Below are positions 56,991 to 64,000 of a stretch of 64,000 bases of DNA, piece after piece; within the stretch, counting starts at the first letter, position 1; the number at the start of each line of letters is the position of its first letter. Source of the stretch: Cryobacterium roopkundense (GTDB taxonomy: Bacteria > Actinomycetota > Actinomycetes > Actinomycetales > Microbacteriaceae). The notes below the pieces were generated by a model. The model was not told the DNA's origin and did not search any database. It saw nothing but the letters and a program-made list of their open reading frames with translations. A program made the position numbers and the translations under genes. The stretch is taken from NCBI RefSeq assembly GCF_014200405.1, contig NZ_JACHBQ010000001.1:4388430-4452429 (forward strand). The letters are read 5' to 3'.

Positions 56991-59759
56991 TCAGGGGGTG
57001 TCGGTGCCGGCGGAGAGGGTGCTGCGAGCGCTGAGCCCGGTCTTGACCCGTGCCTTGTAGAGATGGGATTCCACGGTGCGCACCGAGAGGAAGAGGTCGG
57101 AGGCAATCGCTCGATTGCTGAGGCCCTGGGAAACCAGTGCAGAGATCTCCCGTTCGCGGCCGGTGAGCAGCGCTCCGGAGTGGGGCCCGCGGGGCGGTAG
57201 CAGATGGGTGAGGCCTCGGCTGGCCACCGACGACAGCTCCGCGTCCTCACGGCTCTGCGCCGCGGCCGCGCAATCGCCATCGCGGTCGTGGAGGCGCGCC
57301 GCGTCGTCACTGGCGGCTCCCGCCAGGCCGAAGGCGCCCAACTCCGACAGGTCAGCAGCCGCGCCGTCCAGGGCCGCCGCGTCGTCCTCTGCCTTTGCGC
57401 GGGTTCGTCTGGCCAGCGCAACGATCAGCGGTGAGTCGGTCTCCGCCACGGTGCGGTCGAGCAGGTGAGACAGATCCCTGGCTGGCGCACCGAGCTGCAC
57501 CAGAACGTCGAGCAACCAGGCGCGGGTGACAGGGTCCCTGTCTTCTGCGCTTTCATGGAGTCGGGTGGCGAGCAGCCGTGCGCCATCCGTGTTCCCCGAC
57601 CGCAACAGGAATTCCAGGTCGGATCGGTCCGATTCGAACTGGTAAAAGGCGTCCATGCCTTCGAGGGATCGGCGCGCTGTGGACATTTTGGAGCGTGCCG
57701 CCTCCATGAGCCCCATCCGGGCCAGCGAGCTGGCGTGAAGGCAGCGCAACCACGGCGTCCAGTAATTGGGATCCGACCTGCTGAAGTGTGCCTCGGCCAT
57801 GCGCAGCTCGGCCTCGGTGCCGGCCAGGTCGCCCCGAAATTGCGCGACCTGGGCCGCGACAAAGCCCAGGAATCCGAGGTTGCCCTGATTGTGACCGTTC
57901 ACGGAACTATCGATCCACGTGTCTAGCTCATCCGACACGCCCTGAACGTCGAACCCGCTCATGCACCGCACGGCCGCACCGCTGTAGAAGATCTCCAGCG
58001 CGAGCCCGTCGCTCGAATAGATATCGGCGTGCCGCACGGCGCGATCCTGTTGATTGACCGCCGTGGCAAGGTCGAGTACCCCGAGCGCATGGGCGGTCCG
58101 ACCCTCGTGCGCGTGCCCGATCGCGCTGAGGCAGGCGGCCCGTATGCGCGTGACGGTGTCGTAGTCCTCATTGCGGGCGAGGCTCTCGCCCTGCGGCGCC
58201 ACGGTGGTCCAACTCATGTTCTGCATGGAGTGCGTGAGGCCGATGAACTCGACCTCGCCCTGCATCAGGATGTTACCGGGGAACCAGCCGGAGGCCTGCT
58301 CCGCAAGGGCCGCGAAGTCTTGGGCCGTCATCGGCGTGAATTTGGCCAGCGACACCCGCCAGCGCACGAGCTTCACGCCGTCGGTCGGAACGCCCAGCAT
58401 GTCCTCCGCCGTGGCGAGAACGTCGAGGGCCGCCGGGTACCGGCCGGCCCCGGCCAGGGCGCGGGAGACTTCGATCGTGGCCCGCAGACTGGATTCGACC
58501 TCGGCGGTCAGTCGCGCGTACAGCAGTGCCTTGTCGCTGAGGCCCAGCGAGCGACTGCGACGTGCCGCCATGAGAAGTACATCCGCGACGACGCTGCTGC
58601 CCCATTTCGCGACGATACCGGGCACCAGGGTGCCGCACGACGTCCAGCTGCCGGCGATTAACATGCATTCCGCGGGCGTGGTGGGGAGGCCAAAGCCACG
58701 ATCGGCCAGGAGTGCCGCTGCAATCACCGCTGTCTGGTCGCGCAGCACCCCGGCATCGCACAGCGCCACGGCCGCTTCGGCCAACATCGTGTGGGCCTGC
58801 ACGTGGCCGACCTGTTCTGCTGCCGTGCGGAGATAGCCGCGCTGAACCAGGTCGCGCAGCTCAGCCGATTCACAGATCATGAGGGCTCTGGCCTCTGACA
58901 TGCCGTTGGCGCTGCCGATGATCGCGAGGGCGCTCGTCTGGGTAACCGTGAGCGCGCGGAGCTGGTGGGCCAGGATGTCGAGGATTCGCTGCGGTGGGGA
59001 GGGAAACGCGAGTGTCCTGAGGTCGCCATCCTCGGTGAGCGGTTGGGTGCGAACGGCCTCGGCGGTGAGCTCCCGAAGCAGCAGACGTGACCCGCCGCTT
59101 CTGGAGTGGAGCAGGGCCTGTGTCACCCGGTCGAAGCGGGTCGCCGGCGCGAAAACCGCCACCAGGTCCCGGGAGTCCGCCGGGGAGAGAGGGCCGAGGT
59201 CGATTCGTTCGGCTCCCCCCGAGATCCAGAATTCCTCCAGCACACGCAGGGTCGTCGAGGTGGCCTGCAGCCCGGCCTCGGTGGTGGAGAGGGCTGGCAC
59301 GAGCTCACTCGTGAGGAGCAGGGCTATCGCGCCAGCAGACGCGAGTTGGCACAGTGCGTGGATGCTGTGGGCGTCAAGCAAGTGCGCATCATCCACCATG
59401 ATCACGGGAACTGGAGAATGCGTGCTGTCGACGGCGTGCGCGAGCAGCCGGGCCGGAGTCGCCGGCTCTCGCCCGCCCAGGGCCAGCGCGAGCGGCAGGT
59501 TGGACCCGTTGGTCAAACTCCCGAAGGGCACCGAGTTCGACAGCGCGGTGCCTACAATGTTCAGCGGTTCGATGCCCACGGTTCGCAGGATTTCCCCGAC
59601 GGCCTCGGCGAGAAGTGTCTTGCCGAACCCGAGCGGTGCGAAGATCACGGCGCTGCGGGCGTTCGTCAGGATCTCGACGATGTCGCGTGGATCGCGCCCG
59701 ATGACGACGGGCGCCTCCGGAAACAGTTTCCGGTTGCCCGGTTTCTTCACAGCGGCCAC
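56991..59759 (-). CDS. large LuxR-family transcriptional regulator (LAL type)
   Basis: A 922-residue protein: N-terminal ATPase with Walker A-like PLGFGKTLL (about residue 42) and VIMVDDAHLLD as Walker B (about 120), a long helical repeat middle (TPR-like, about 330-830), and a C-terminal LuxR helix-turn-helix (LTGREREISALVSQGLSNRAIA, TVESHLYKARVKTG). LAL regulators bind sugar or nucleotide effectors, but no specific ligand is seen. GTG 59759 has GGGGAG upstream. It is divergent from the SipW operon and is the obvious candidate to control it. Confidence 0.9.
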   Translation of the reverse strand: MAAVKKPGNRKLFPEAPVVIGRDPRDIVEILTNARSAVIFAPLGFGKTLLAEAVGEILRTVGIEPLNIVGTALSNSVPFGSLTNGSNLPLALALGGREPATPARLLAHAVDSTHSPVPVIMVDDAHLLDAHSIHALCQLASAGAIALLLTSELVPALSTTEAGLQATSTTLRVLEEFWISGGAERIDLGPLSPADSRDLVAVFAPATRFDRVTQALLHSRSGGSRLLLRELTAEAVRTQPLTEDGDLRTLAFPSPPQRILDILAHQLRALTVTQTSALAIIGSANGMSEARALMICESAELRDLVQRGYLRTAAEQVGHVQAHTMLAEAAVALCDAGVLRDQTAVIAAALLADRGFGLPTTPAECMLIAGSWTSCGTLVPGIVAKWGSSVVADVLLMAARRSRSLGLSDKALLYARLTAEVESSLRATIEVSRALAGAGRYPAALDVLATAEDMLGVPTDGVKLVRWRVSLAKFTPMTAQDFAALAEQASGWFPGNILMQGEVEFIGLTHSMQNMSWTTVAPQGESLARNEDYDTVTRIRAACLSAIGHAHEGRTAHALGVLDLATAVNQQDRAVRHADIYSSDGLALEIFYSGAAVRCMSGFDVQGVSDELDTWIDSSVNGHNQGNLGFLGFVAAQVAQFRGDLAGTEAELRMAEAHFSRSDPNYWTPWLRCLHASSLARMGLMEAARSKMSTARRSLEGMDAFYQFESDRSDLEFLLRSGNTDGARLLATRLHESAEDRDPVTRAWLLDVLVQLGAPARDLSHLLDRTVAETDSPLIVALARRTRAKAEDDAAALDGAAADLSELGAFGLAGAASDDAARLHDRDGDCAAAAQSREDAELSSVASRGLTHLLPPRGPHSGALLTGREREISALVSQGLSNRAIASDLFLSVRTVESHLYKARVKTGLSARSTLSAGTDTP

Positions 59760-59880
59760 GATGCTCCCCGATAAGATCCTGAGCGCCCATCCCCGAGAGG
59801 GGCAGTGGGCATTTCTTCTGAACAGCGCTTATGCCACAGTACCCATAATCGGGGGTAGACGGACCCTCCGATTCCGCTCT

Positions 59881-59919
59881 GCACTGGCATCCTGCGTCGT
59901 TGCACTGGCGTTGCACTGG
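59881..59919. promoter_or_regulatory. GCACTGG direct repeats in the LuxR-SipW intergenic region
   Basis: Three copies of GCACTGG begin at 59881, 59902 and 59913, about two and one helical turns apart, within the 317-base gap between the LuxR-type gene and the SipW operon. They are a plausible activator site for the divergent regulator. The rest of the gap shows no gene. Confidence 0.45.
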
Positions 59920-60076
59920 TGTTGCCACCGTGGTGCTCGGGTATCACCGCCTCGTGTCGTCGTCCGCCCAGTGCTCCGTGCGGGGCTTGCCGAAAACTGA
60001 TCCCCGACGAGGACGAGTCGATCTAGCGTGTGCAGAGAACCAGAACAGGTCGTTCGCACACCAGGGGAGTCACATC

Positions 60077-60697
60077 ATGCAGGCCAGCCAGAACCACATC
60101 GGGGACACACGCAAAAAGCGTCAGCGCCGCATCCGCGCCGTGCTGGCCGGGGGACTCGTACTGGGAGTTGGCGCCGCCGTCACTCTCGCAGCCTGGAACG
60201 ACTCGGAATTTGCGCAGGGCAGCTTTGCCGCCGGTGCCTTCAACCTGGTCGGCAGCACCAACGGCACCACCTTCACCGACAATCCCAACGTGGACGCCCC
60301 CGCATCGCTCGGCTTCACGGTTGATTCGTCCAACCTCACTCCGACAGACGTCGTGTACGCGCCCTTCGCCGTGCAGCTCGATGCCACGACCACGACCGAC
60401 GCCCAGATCACGCTCACTCAGGCCGCAACCGGCGGCACAGTGGCGAACCTCAGCTACTCCGTGATCCAGTCGACGGCCTTCGGCTGCGACGCGACCACCA
60501 CCGGAACCGAACTCGTTCCTGCGGCAACCCCACTCGGCTCCGACCCGGCCACCGTGCCCACCTTCAGCCTCAGCGCCGGAGCGGATGCCGCGGCCGGCGC
60601 CCCCGCCTACCTGTGCTTCGCGGTGACCGCCGGCGCAGACCTGGCACAGTTGCAGGCCGGCACCGCCACCTGGCAACTCACCGCCGCCTCGCTGTAA
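60077..60697 (+). CDS. SipW-dependent exported protein 1
   Basis: A 206-residue protein of the TasA/SipW-substrate type: basic N-terminus (TRKKRQRRIR), a short hydrophobic helix (AVLAGGLVLGVGAAVTLA), and directly after it AAWNDSEFAQGSF, the conserved motif of SipW-type substrates. A beta-sandwich domain with two cysteines follows. It is probably exported and cut by the SipW gene product two genes downstream. GGGGAG precedes ATG 60077. Confidence 0.85.
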   Translation: MQASQNHIGDTRKKRQRRIRAVLAGGLVLGVGAAVTLAAWNDSEFAQGSFAAGAFNLVGSTNGTTFTDNPNVDAPASLGFTVDSSNLTPTDVVYAPFAVQLDATTTTDAQITLTQAATGGTVANLSYSVIQSTAFGCDATTTGTELVPAATPLGSDPATVPTFSLSAGADAAAGAPAYLCFAVTAGADLAQLQAGTATWQLTAASL

Positions 60698-60699
60698 CA

Positions 60700-61380
60700 A
60701 TGGCGGGATCCGGGACGGGGGTGCGCGGGCGACATGCGCGCGCGCGCGCCCGGCGTGCTCGTTCGGGCCGGCGCCGCGGCACACGCCTGCGGGCGCTGCT
60801 GGCCGGCGGGCTCGTTCTCGGGATCGGCGCCACCGTGACGGTGGCCAGCTGGAACGACTCCGAGTACGCCTCAGCCACGTTCACGAGTTCGGTTTTCGAC
60901 ACGGAGTCCAGCGTGCAGGGTGCCGCCTACGCGGACAACGTCTCCGCACCAGGGCCCGTGGTCACCTTCAGCGGCGCGGGGCTCTCCCCCGGGGTGTCGC
61001 GGTACCTGTCGGTGAACATCCGCTCGAAAACAAACTCCGTCGCCGGAGCGGCTGTGCTTTCCGGTGCCGTCGTGACAGGAACGGATGCGGCGACGCTCGG
61101 TTCCGCCCTGCGCTATCGCGTGGTGCGTGGCGATACCGCCTGCACGGCGGCCGCCTTCACGGCGGCCGCGACCTACGTGGTGGGCACCCCGACGGTCAGT
61201 CGGGTTCTCACGGGCGCCCAGGAGCCGGGTGTGTCGAATCTTCTCGCCGCCGCGCCGAGCACGGGACCGGGAGCGGCCACCGGGTTCTGCTTCGAGGTGA
61301 CCCTGCCCGCTGGGGCGGACAACGCACTCCAAGGCAAGGCCGCGGGCGCAACGTGGTTGTTCACCGCGACCTCGGAGTGA
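60700..61380 (+). CDS. SipW-dependent exported protein 2
   Basis: A 226-residue paralogue of the previous gene, starting two bases after its stop. The Arg-rich N-terminus (RARARRARSGRRRGTRLR) is followed by a hydrophobic helix and ASWNDSEYASATF, matching the AAWNDSEF motif of protein 1. A beta-rich domain with two Cys follows. The spacing implies coupled translation. Confidence 0.85.
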   Translation: MAGSGTGVRGRHARARARRARSGRRRGTRLRALLAGGLVLGIGATVTVASWNDSEYASATFTSSVFDTESSVQGAAYADNVSAPGPVVTFSGAGLSPGVSRYLSVNIRSKTNSVAGAAVLSGAVVTGTDAATLGSALRYRVVRGDTACTAAAFTAAATYVVGTPTVSRVLTGAQEPGVSNLLAAAPSTGPGAATGFCFEVTLPAGADNALQGKAAGATWLFTATSE

Positions 61381-61388
61381 ACGACAGC

Positions 61389-62672
61389 ATGAGCGGGTCG
61401 AAGAAGTCCCTTGCGTCGTTCCTGTCGTCGACCCTGCTCAACCTGGCGGCGATCGGCGGGGTGTTATGCATCATCGGTGTGCTGGCCGCCGTGTTTTTCA
61501 ACGTCACCCTCATCATGTTCAAGACGGGCTCCATGAGTCCCGCGATCACGGCGGGGTCTGTCGCACTAGTGCGCGAGATCCCGGCGTCGGAGATCGCGGT
61601 CGGCGATGTGGTCACGGTGGACCGATCCGGCCAGCTCCCGATCACGCACCGCGTGACCTCGGTTTCGGCTGGCGCGACCGGCGAGTGGCGCAGCATCACC
61701 ATGCAAGGAGACGCCAACCCCGTCGCCGACCCCCAGCCCTACGACGTGGCGCAGGTGAGATTGGTGGTCTTCTCTGTGCCGTACCTGGCCCAGTGGATCG
61801 TCAACGTGTCGAACCCCTTCGTGCTCGGCGGCATCACCGTGGCCGCCGCGGCCCTGGTGGCCTGGGCCTTCTGGCCGCGTGATGACGAGAACGATCCGGT
61901 GAACGGGCCGCACGAGCCCGGCGGCTCGCGGGAGCCCGTCGCGCCCCGCGCCGTCGGCGCGCATACGGCGGCTCTGTGGATTGTGCCGCTTGGCGTGGCG
62001 CTGTCGGTGCTGGGAGCGCCGGTCCCGGCATCCGCCGCCACCCCCACACCTGTGCCGGTCGATACCCCGCCCGTGCAGGAAACCGTCGTCACCGGCGATG
62101 TCCTGAGCCTCACGTCGATTGGACGCCCCGCCGAGATGGGCAGCCTCACTCCCGGGCGGGTCGTGGAATGGCAGGTGGGGATTCAGCCGATGCGGGAAGT
62201 GACGGGTACGGTGCGGGTCGGCATCTCGGCAGAGGGCAACCTCGCCATGCCGGGCAAGCTGCAGCTGAGCGTTCTGTCCTGTCGCGTGCAGTGGGTCGAC
62301 GGTGCCTGCGCGCGCGGGGAGAGCCTCTGGCTTCCCACGCAGGACCTCGCCGCGGCCGTCACGGCTGACGGCGCAGGCACCATACGCCCGCTGCAGACCA
62401 TCCCGGCCGAAGCTGCCCGCTGGCTCCTCCTTCAGGTGACGATGCCCGCCGAATCGGGGGCCACCGGAACCGCAGAGGTGCGCATCCACGCCGAAGGCCA
62501 GGGTGAGGAGGGCCAGGACGACGAAGGCCTGGTCAGCGACGCTGGGGCCGGCACGCTTGCCCGCACAGGTTTTGCGCTCGCGCACACCCTGGTCCTTGCG
62601 CTCGCCGCAGTGGGTTCAGGGCTCGCCGCGGCCGGCCTCGCGCGGCTCGGGCGGCGGAAGGCCCGCACATGA
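61389..62672 (+). CDS. SipW-type signal peptidase I fused to a LARTG-terminated exported domain
   Basis: A 427-residue protein. Residues about 1-165 are an ER-type (SipW) signal peptidase: N-terminal membrane helix, catalytic Ser in TGSMSPAI, and His in PITHRVTSV where other peptidases have Lys, then a second membrane helix. A third hydrophobic helix then ends PASAATP, a signal-peptidase-like site, and leads into an about 180-residue exported domain ending AGTLARTGF, hydrophobic helix, RLGRRK, which is a LAxTG-type sortase signal. GTG 61377 overlapping the previous stop is an alternative start. Confidence 0.85.
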   Translation: MSGSKKSLASFLSSTLLNLAAIGGVLCIIGVLAAVFFNVTLIMFKTGSMSPAITAGSVALVREIPASEIAVGDVVTVDRSGQLPITHRVTSVSAGATGEWRSITMQGDANPVADPQPYDVAQVRLVVFSVPYLAQWIVNVSNPFVLGGITVAAAALVAWAFWPRDDENDPVNGPHEPGGSREPVAPRAVGAHTAALWIVPLGVALSVLGAPVPASAATPTPVPVDTPPVQETVVTGDVLSLTSIGRPAEMGSLTPGRVVEWQVGIQPMREVTGTVRVGISAEGNLAMPGKLQLSVLSCRVQWVDGACARGESLWLPTQDLAAAVTADGAGTIRPLQTIPAEAARWLLLQVTMPAESGATGTAEVRIHAEGQGEEGQDDEGLVSDAGAGTLARTGFALAHTLVLALAAVGSGLAAAGLARLGRRKART

Positions 62673-63181
62673 GCGTGCGACGCGGTATCGCGGCTGGCGC
62701 GCTCGCCCTCCTGATGCTCGGCGTGGTGGGACAGACGGCGGCGTCGACGACGGCCGCGTGGAGTGACCCGTCCTATCACCAGGCGCAGTTCACAACCCTC
62801 GTGGTGTCTCCGCCCGCGATCTCAACGTGCGTGTTGACGCCGGGGCTGCTCGGCACGAGCCCGACGATCACACTCACCTGGCGACTGCCGGCCGGCACGA
62901 GCTACACGACGGCGAACGTGCGGTACTACGTGGCGCAGGGCGGTCTGCTGGGCAACCTCACCACCGTGGTCCTGGGAGCCAATCTCTCCACGACTGAGGT
63001 GAGTGCTGGTGTCTATCAGACCCAGTTCAGGTCGGGCCTGTTGGGCGGGCTTCTTGGGGGATCGTATGGCGTGTATCTGCAGACCGTCGACGGATCGGGA
63101 TGGACCTCCACCCTCGCATCCGCTACCGCGTCGATGGGCCTCGCCGGGGCAAGCCCCCGCTGCGTGGTGGCGGCGGCGTAA
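62669..63181 (+). CDS. SipW-dependent exported protein 3
   Basis: A 170-residue exported protein whose start overlaps the previous stop by ATGA. The hydrophobic helix (GIAAGALALLMLGVVGQTAA) is followed by TAAWSDPSYHQAQF, the same position and pattern as the NDSE motif of proteins 1 and 2. A beta-rich Gly/Thr/Leu domain with two cysteines follows. Likely another substrate of the SipW peptidase. Function unknown. Confidence 0.82.
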   Translation: MSVRRGIAAGALALLMLGVVGQTAASTTAAWSDPSYHQAQFTTLVVSPPAISTCVLTPGLLGTSPTITLTWRLPAGTSYTTANVRYYVAQGGLLGNLTTVVLGANLSTTEVSAGVYQTQFRSGLLGGLLGGSYGVYLQTVDGSGWTSTLASATASMGLAGASPRCVVAAA

Positions 63182-63196
63182 GGGTAGTCTGAATGC

Positions 63197-63278
63197 GTGA
63201 CACGGGGTGCCGATGCAGAAGGCCGGCTGAGAACAGACCCGTTGAACCTGATCTAGTCAGTACTAGCGAAGGGATGTC
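63197..63278 (+). promoter_or_regulatory. TPP riboswitch (THI element)
   Basis: The consensus blocks are present in order: ACACGGGGTGCC at 63200-63211, GGCTGAGAACAGACCC (63224-63240), TTGAACCTGATC (63242-63253) and TAGTCAGTACTAGCGAAGGGA (63254-63274, given in parts), closing with GATGTC. The last paired region overlaps the ribosome site of thiM eight bases before its GTG, so control is probably at translation initiation. There is no terminator hairpin. Confidence 0.93.
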
Positions 63279-63281
63279 CGA

Positions 63282-64000
63282 GTGAATTCTCGCCTGCTGA
63301 ACAACCGTGCCCACACCGTTGCCGAGCACCTCGTGGAACTGCGTCGAGCGGCCCCGCTCGTGCAGTGCATCACCAACTCGGTGGTGACAAATGTCACCGC
63401 AAACGTGCTCCTGGCCCTGGGGGCCTCTGCCGCGATGGCCGATGTTCCCGGCGAAGCGGGGGTGTTCGCCCCGATCGCCTCCGGGCTGCTCGTGAACCTC
63501 GGCACTCCCCACGCCGAGCAGCGGGTGGCCATGCTCGAGGCCGCGTGTGCGGCTACGGCGGCGGGTACGCCCTGGGTGCTGGACCCGGTGGCCATCGGAC
63601 TGCTGCCGGTGCGCACCGCGCTCGCCGAAGAGCTGCTGTGGCTGCGACCCACCGTCATTCGGGGCAACCCCTCCGAGATCCTCGCGCTCGCCGGTGCGGG
63701 CGCGGGGGGCCGGGGCGTCGATTCAACCGACTCCGCCGAGGCGGCGCTGCCCGCCGCGCGCGGTCTGGCGCGCGATTTCGGCTCGATCGTGGCCGTATCG
63801 GGGCCGGTGGATGTGGTAACGGATGGCGCAACGGACATTCGGGTCAGCAACGGCACCGAGCTGCTCACGCGCGTGACCGGAGGAGGATGCGCCCTCGGCG
63901 CCGTGATCGCAGCCTTCGCCTCGCTCGGCGACGATAGGCTCGCCACGACCGTGGCGGCGTGTGCCGTGTACACGATCGCGGCCGAGCAGGCGGCTGCGGT
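63282..64000 (+). CDS. thiM: hydroxyethylthiazole kinase (partial)
   Basis: Open from GTG 63282 to the window edge (239 codons visible of an expected about 265-270), so the C-terminus is missing. Motifs: [20 protein letters not shown] at about residues 29-48, [11 protein letters not shown] (about 128) and [11 protein letters not shown] (about 199). The Cys motif is VTGGGC rather than the usual TGTGC. It phosphorylates the thiazole moiety in thiamine salvage. The TPP riboswitch lies directly upstream. Confidence 0.95.
   Translation, partial: MNSRLLNNRAHTVAEHLVELRRAAPLVQCITNSVVTNVTANVLLALGASAAMADVPGEAGVFAPIASGLLVNLGTPHAEQRVAMLEAACAATAAGTPWVLDPVAIGLLPVRTALAEELLWLRPTVIRGNPSEILALAGAGAGGRGVDSTDSAEAALPAARGLARDFGSIVAVSGPVDVVTDGATDIRVSNGTELLTRVTGGGCALGAVIAAFASLGDDRLATTVAACAVYTIAAEQAAA

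Overview
The window looks like chromosomal DNA of a high-GC actinobacterium, most likely a member of the Microbacteriaceae (Cryobacterium/Leifsonia-like). The evidence is the strong G/C third-position bias, the frequent GTG starts, a mycothiol-type DinB protein, a DUF7882 protein of the kind common in that family, 13E12/DUF222 HNH genes, an ER-type SipW signal peptidase with LAxTG sorting chemistry, and intergenic GGTCTCGACAAGCTCGACC-type palindromic repeats. No tool was run. Gene names rest on motifs read from the translations.

Layout. 1-9.7 kb is housekeeping: the end of a Rossmann/DUF2520 gene, panC, lysS, two tiny membrane proteins missed by a length cut-off, cls, a large membrane protein, clpC and an NAGS-type acetyltransferase. 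9.8-18.2 kb holds a 1583-residue secreted nuclease/5'-nucleotidase, two small unknowns, radA, an SGNH hydrolase and tRNA-Ser(CGA) with its terminator. 18.2-28.1 kb is accessory: a DUF3267 protein, an alpha/beta-hydrolase remnant, an SRPBCC protein, a META lipoprotein, a scrap of a second cls gene, a Baeyer-Villiger-type monooxygenase fused to an alpha/beta hydrolase, an acyltransferase-like membrane protein, and a TetR-MmpL pair.

28-34.6 kb is a plastic region: an ABC-F gene with a leader peptide, a 92-bp MITE with an 8-bp target duplication, a broken 13E12 HNH gene, and two IS110-family elements tail to tail around a REP sequence, with candidate bridge-RNA leaders. 34.6-43.1 kb has a permease-like protein, a PadR/HAAS pair, DUF2231, a copper/iron group (Dyp peroxidase, PCu(A)C, CopC, membrane protein), several small unknowns, a small CxxC protein and PhnA. 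43.2-46.3 kb holds a GH15 trehalase-like enzyme with a degenerate phosphatase domain and a DinB-like protein.

46.3-52.9 kb is valine/branched-chain catabolism: mmsA, acyl-CoA dehydrogenase, HIBYL-CoA hydrolase and mmsB on the minus strand, divergent from etfB-etfA. A perfect 46-bp palindrome lies between them. ETF is the electron acceptor expected for the acyl-CoA dehydrogenase, so the palindrome probably co-regulates both arms. 53-57 kb has a DUF305 lipoprotein with a CsoR-like operator, a secreted repeat protein, a GNAT-AAA+ fusion and a transglutaminase gene broken by an 11-bp duplication. 57-63.2 kb pairs a large LuxR-type regulator with a divergent four-gene SipW operon. In that operon the signal peptidase is itself fused to an exported, LARTG-terminated domain. 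The window ends in a TPP riboswitch controlling thiM, cut by the window edge.
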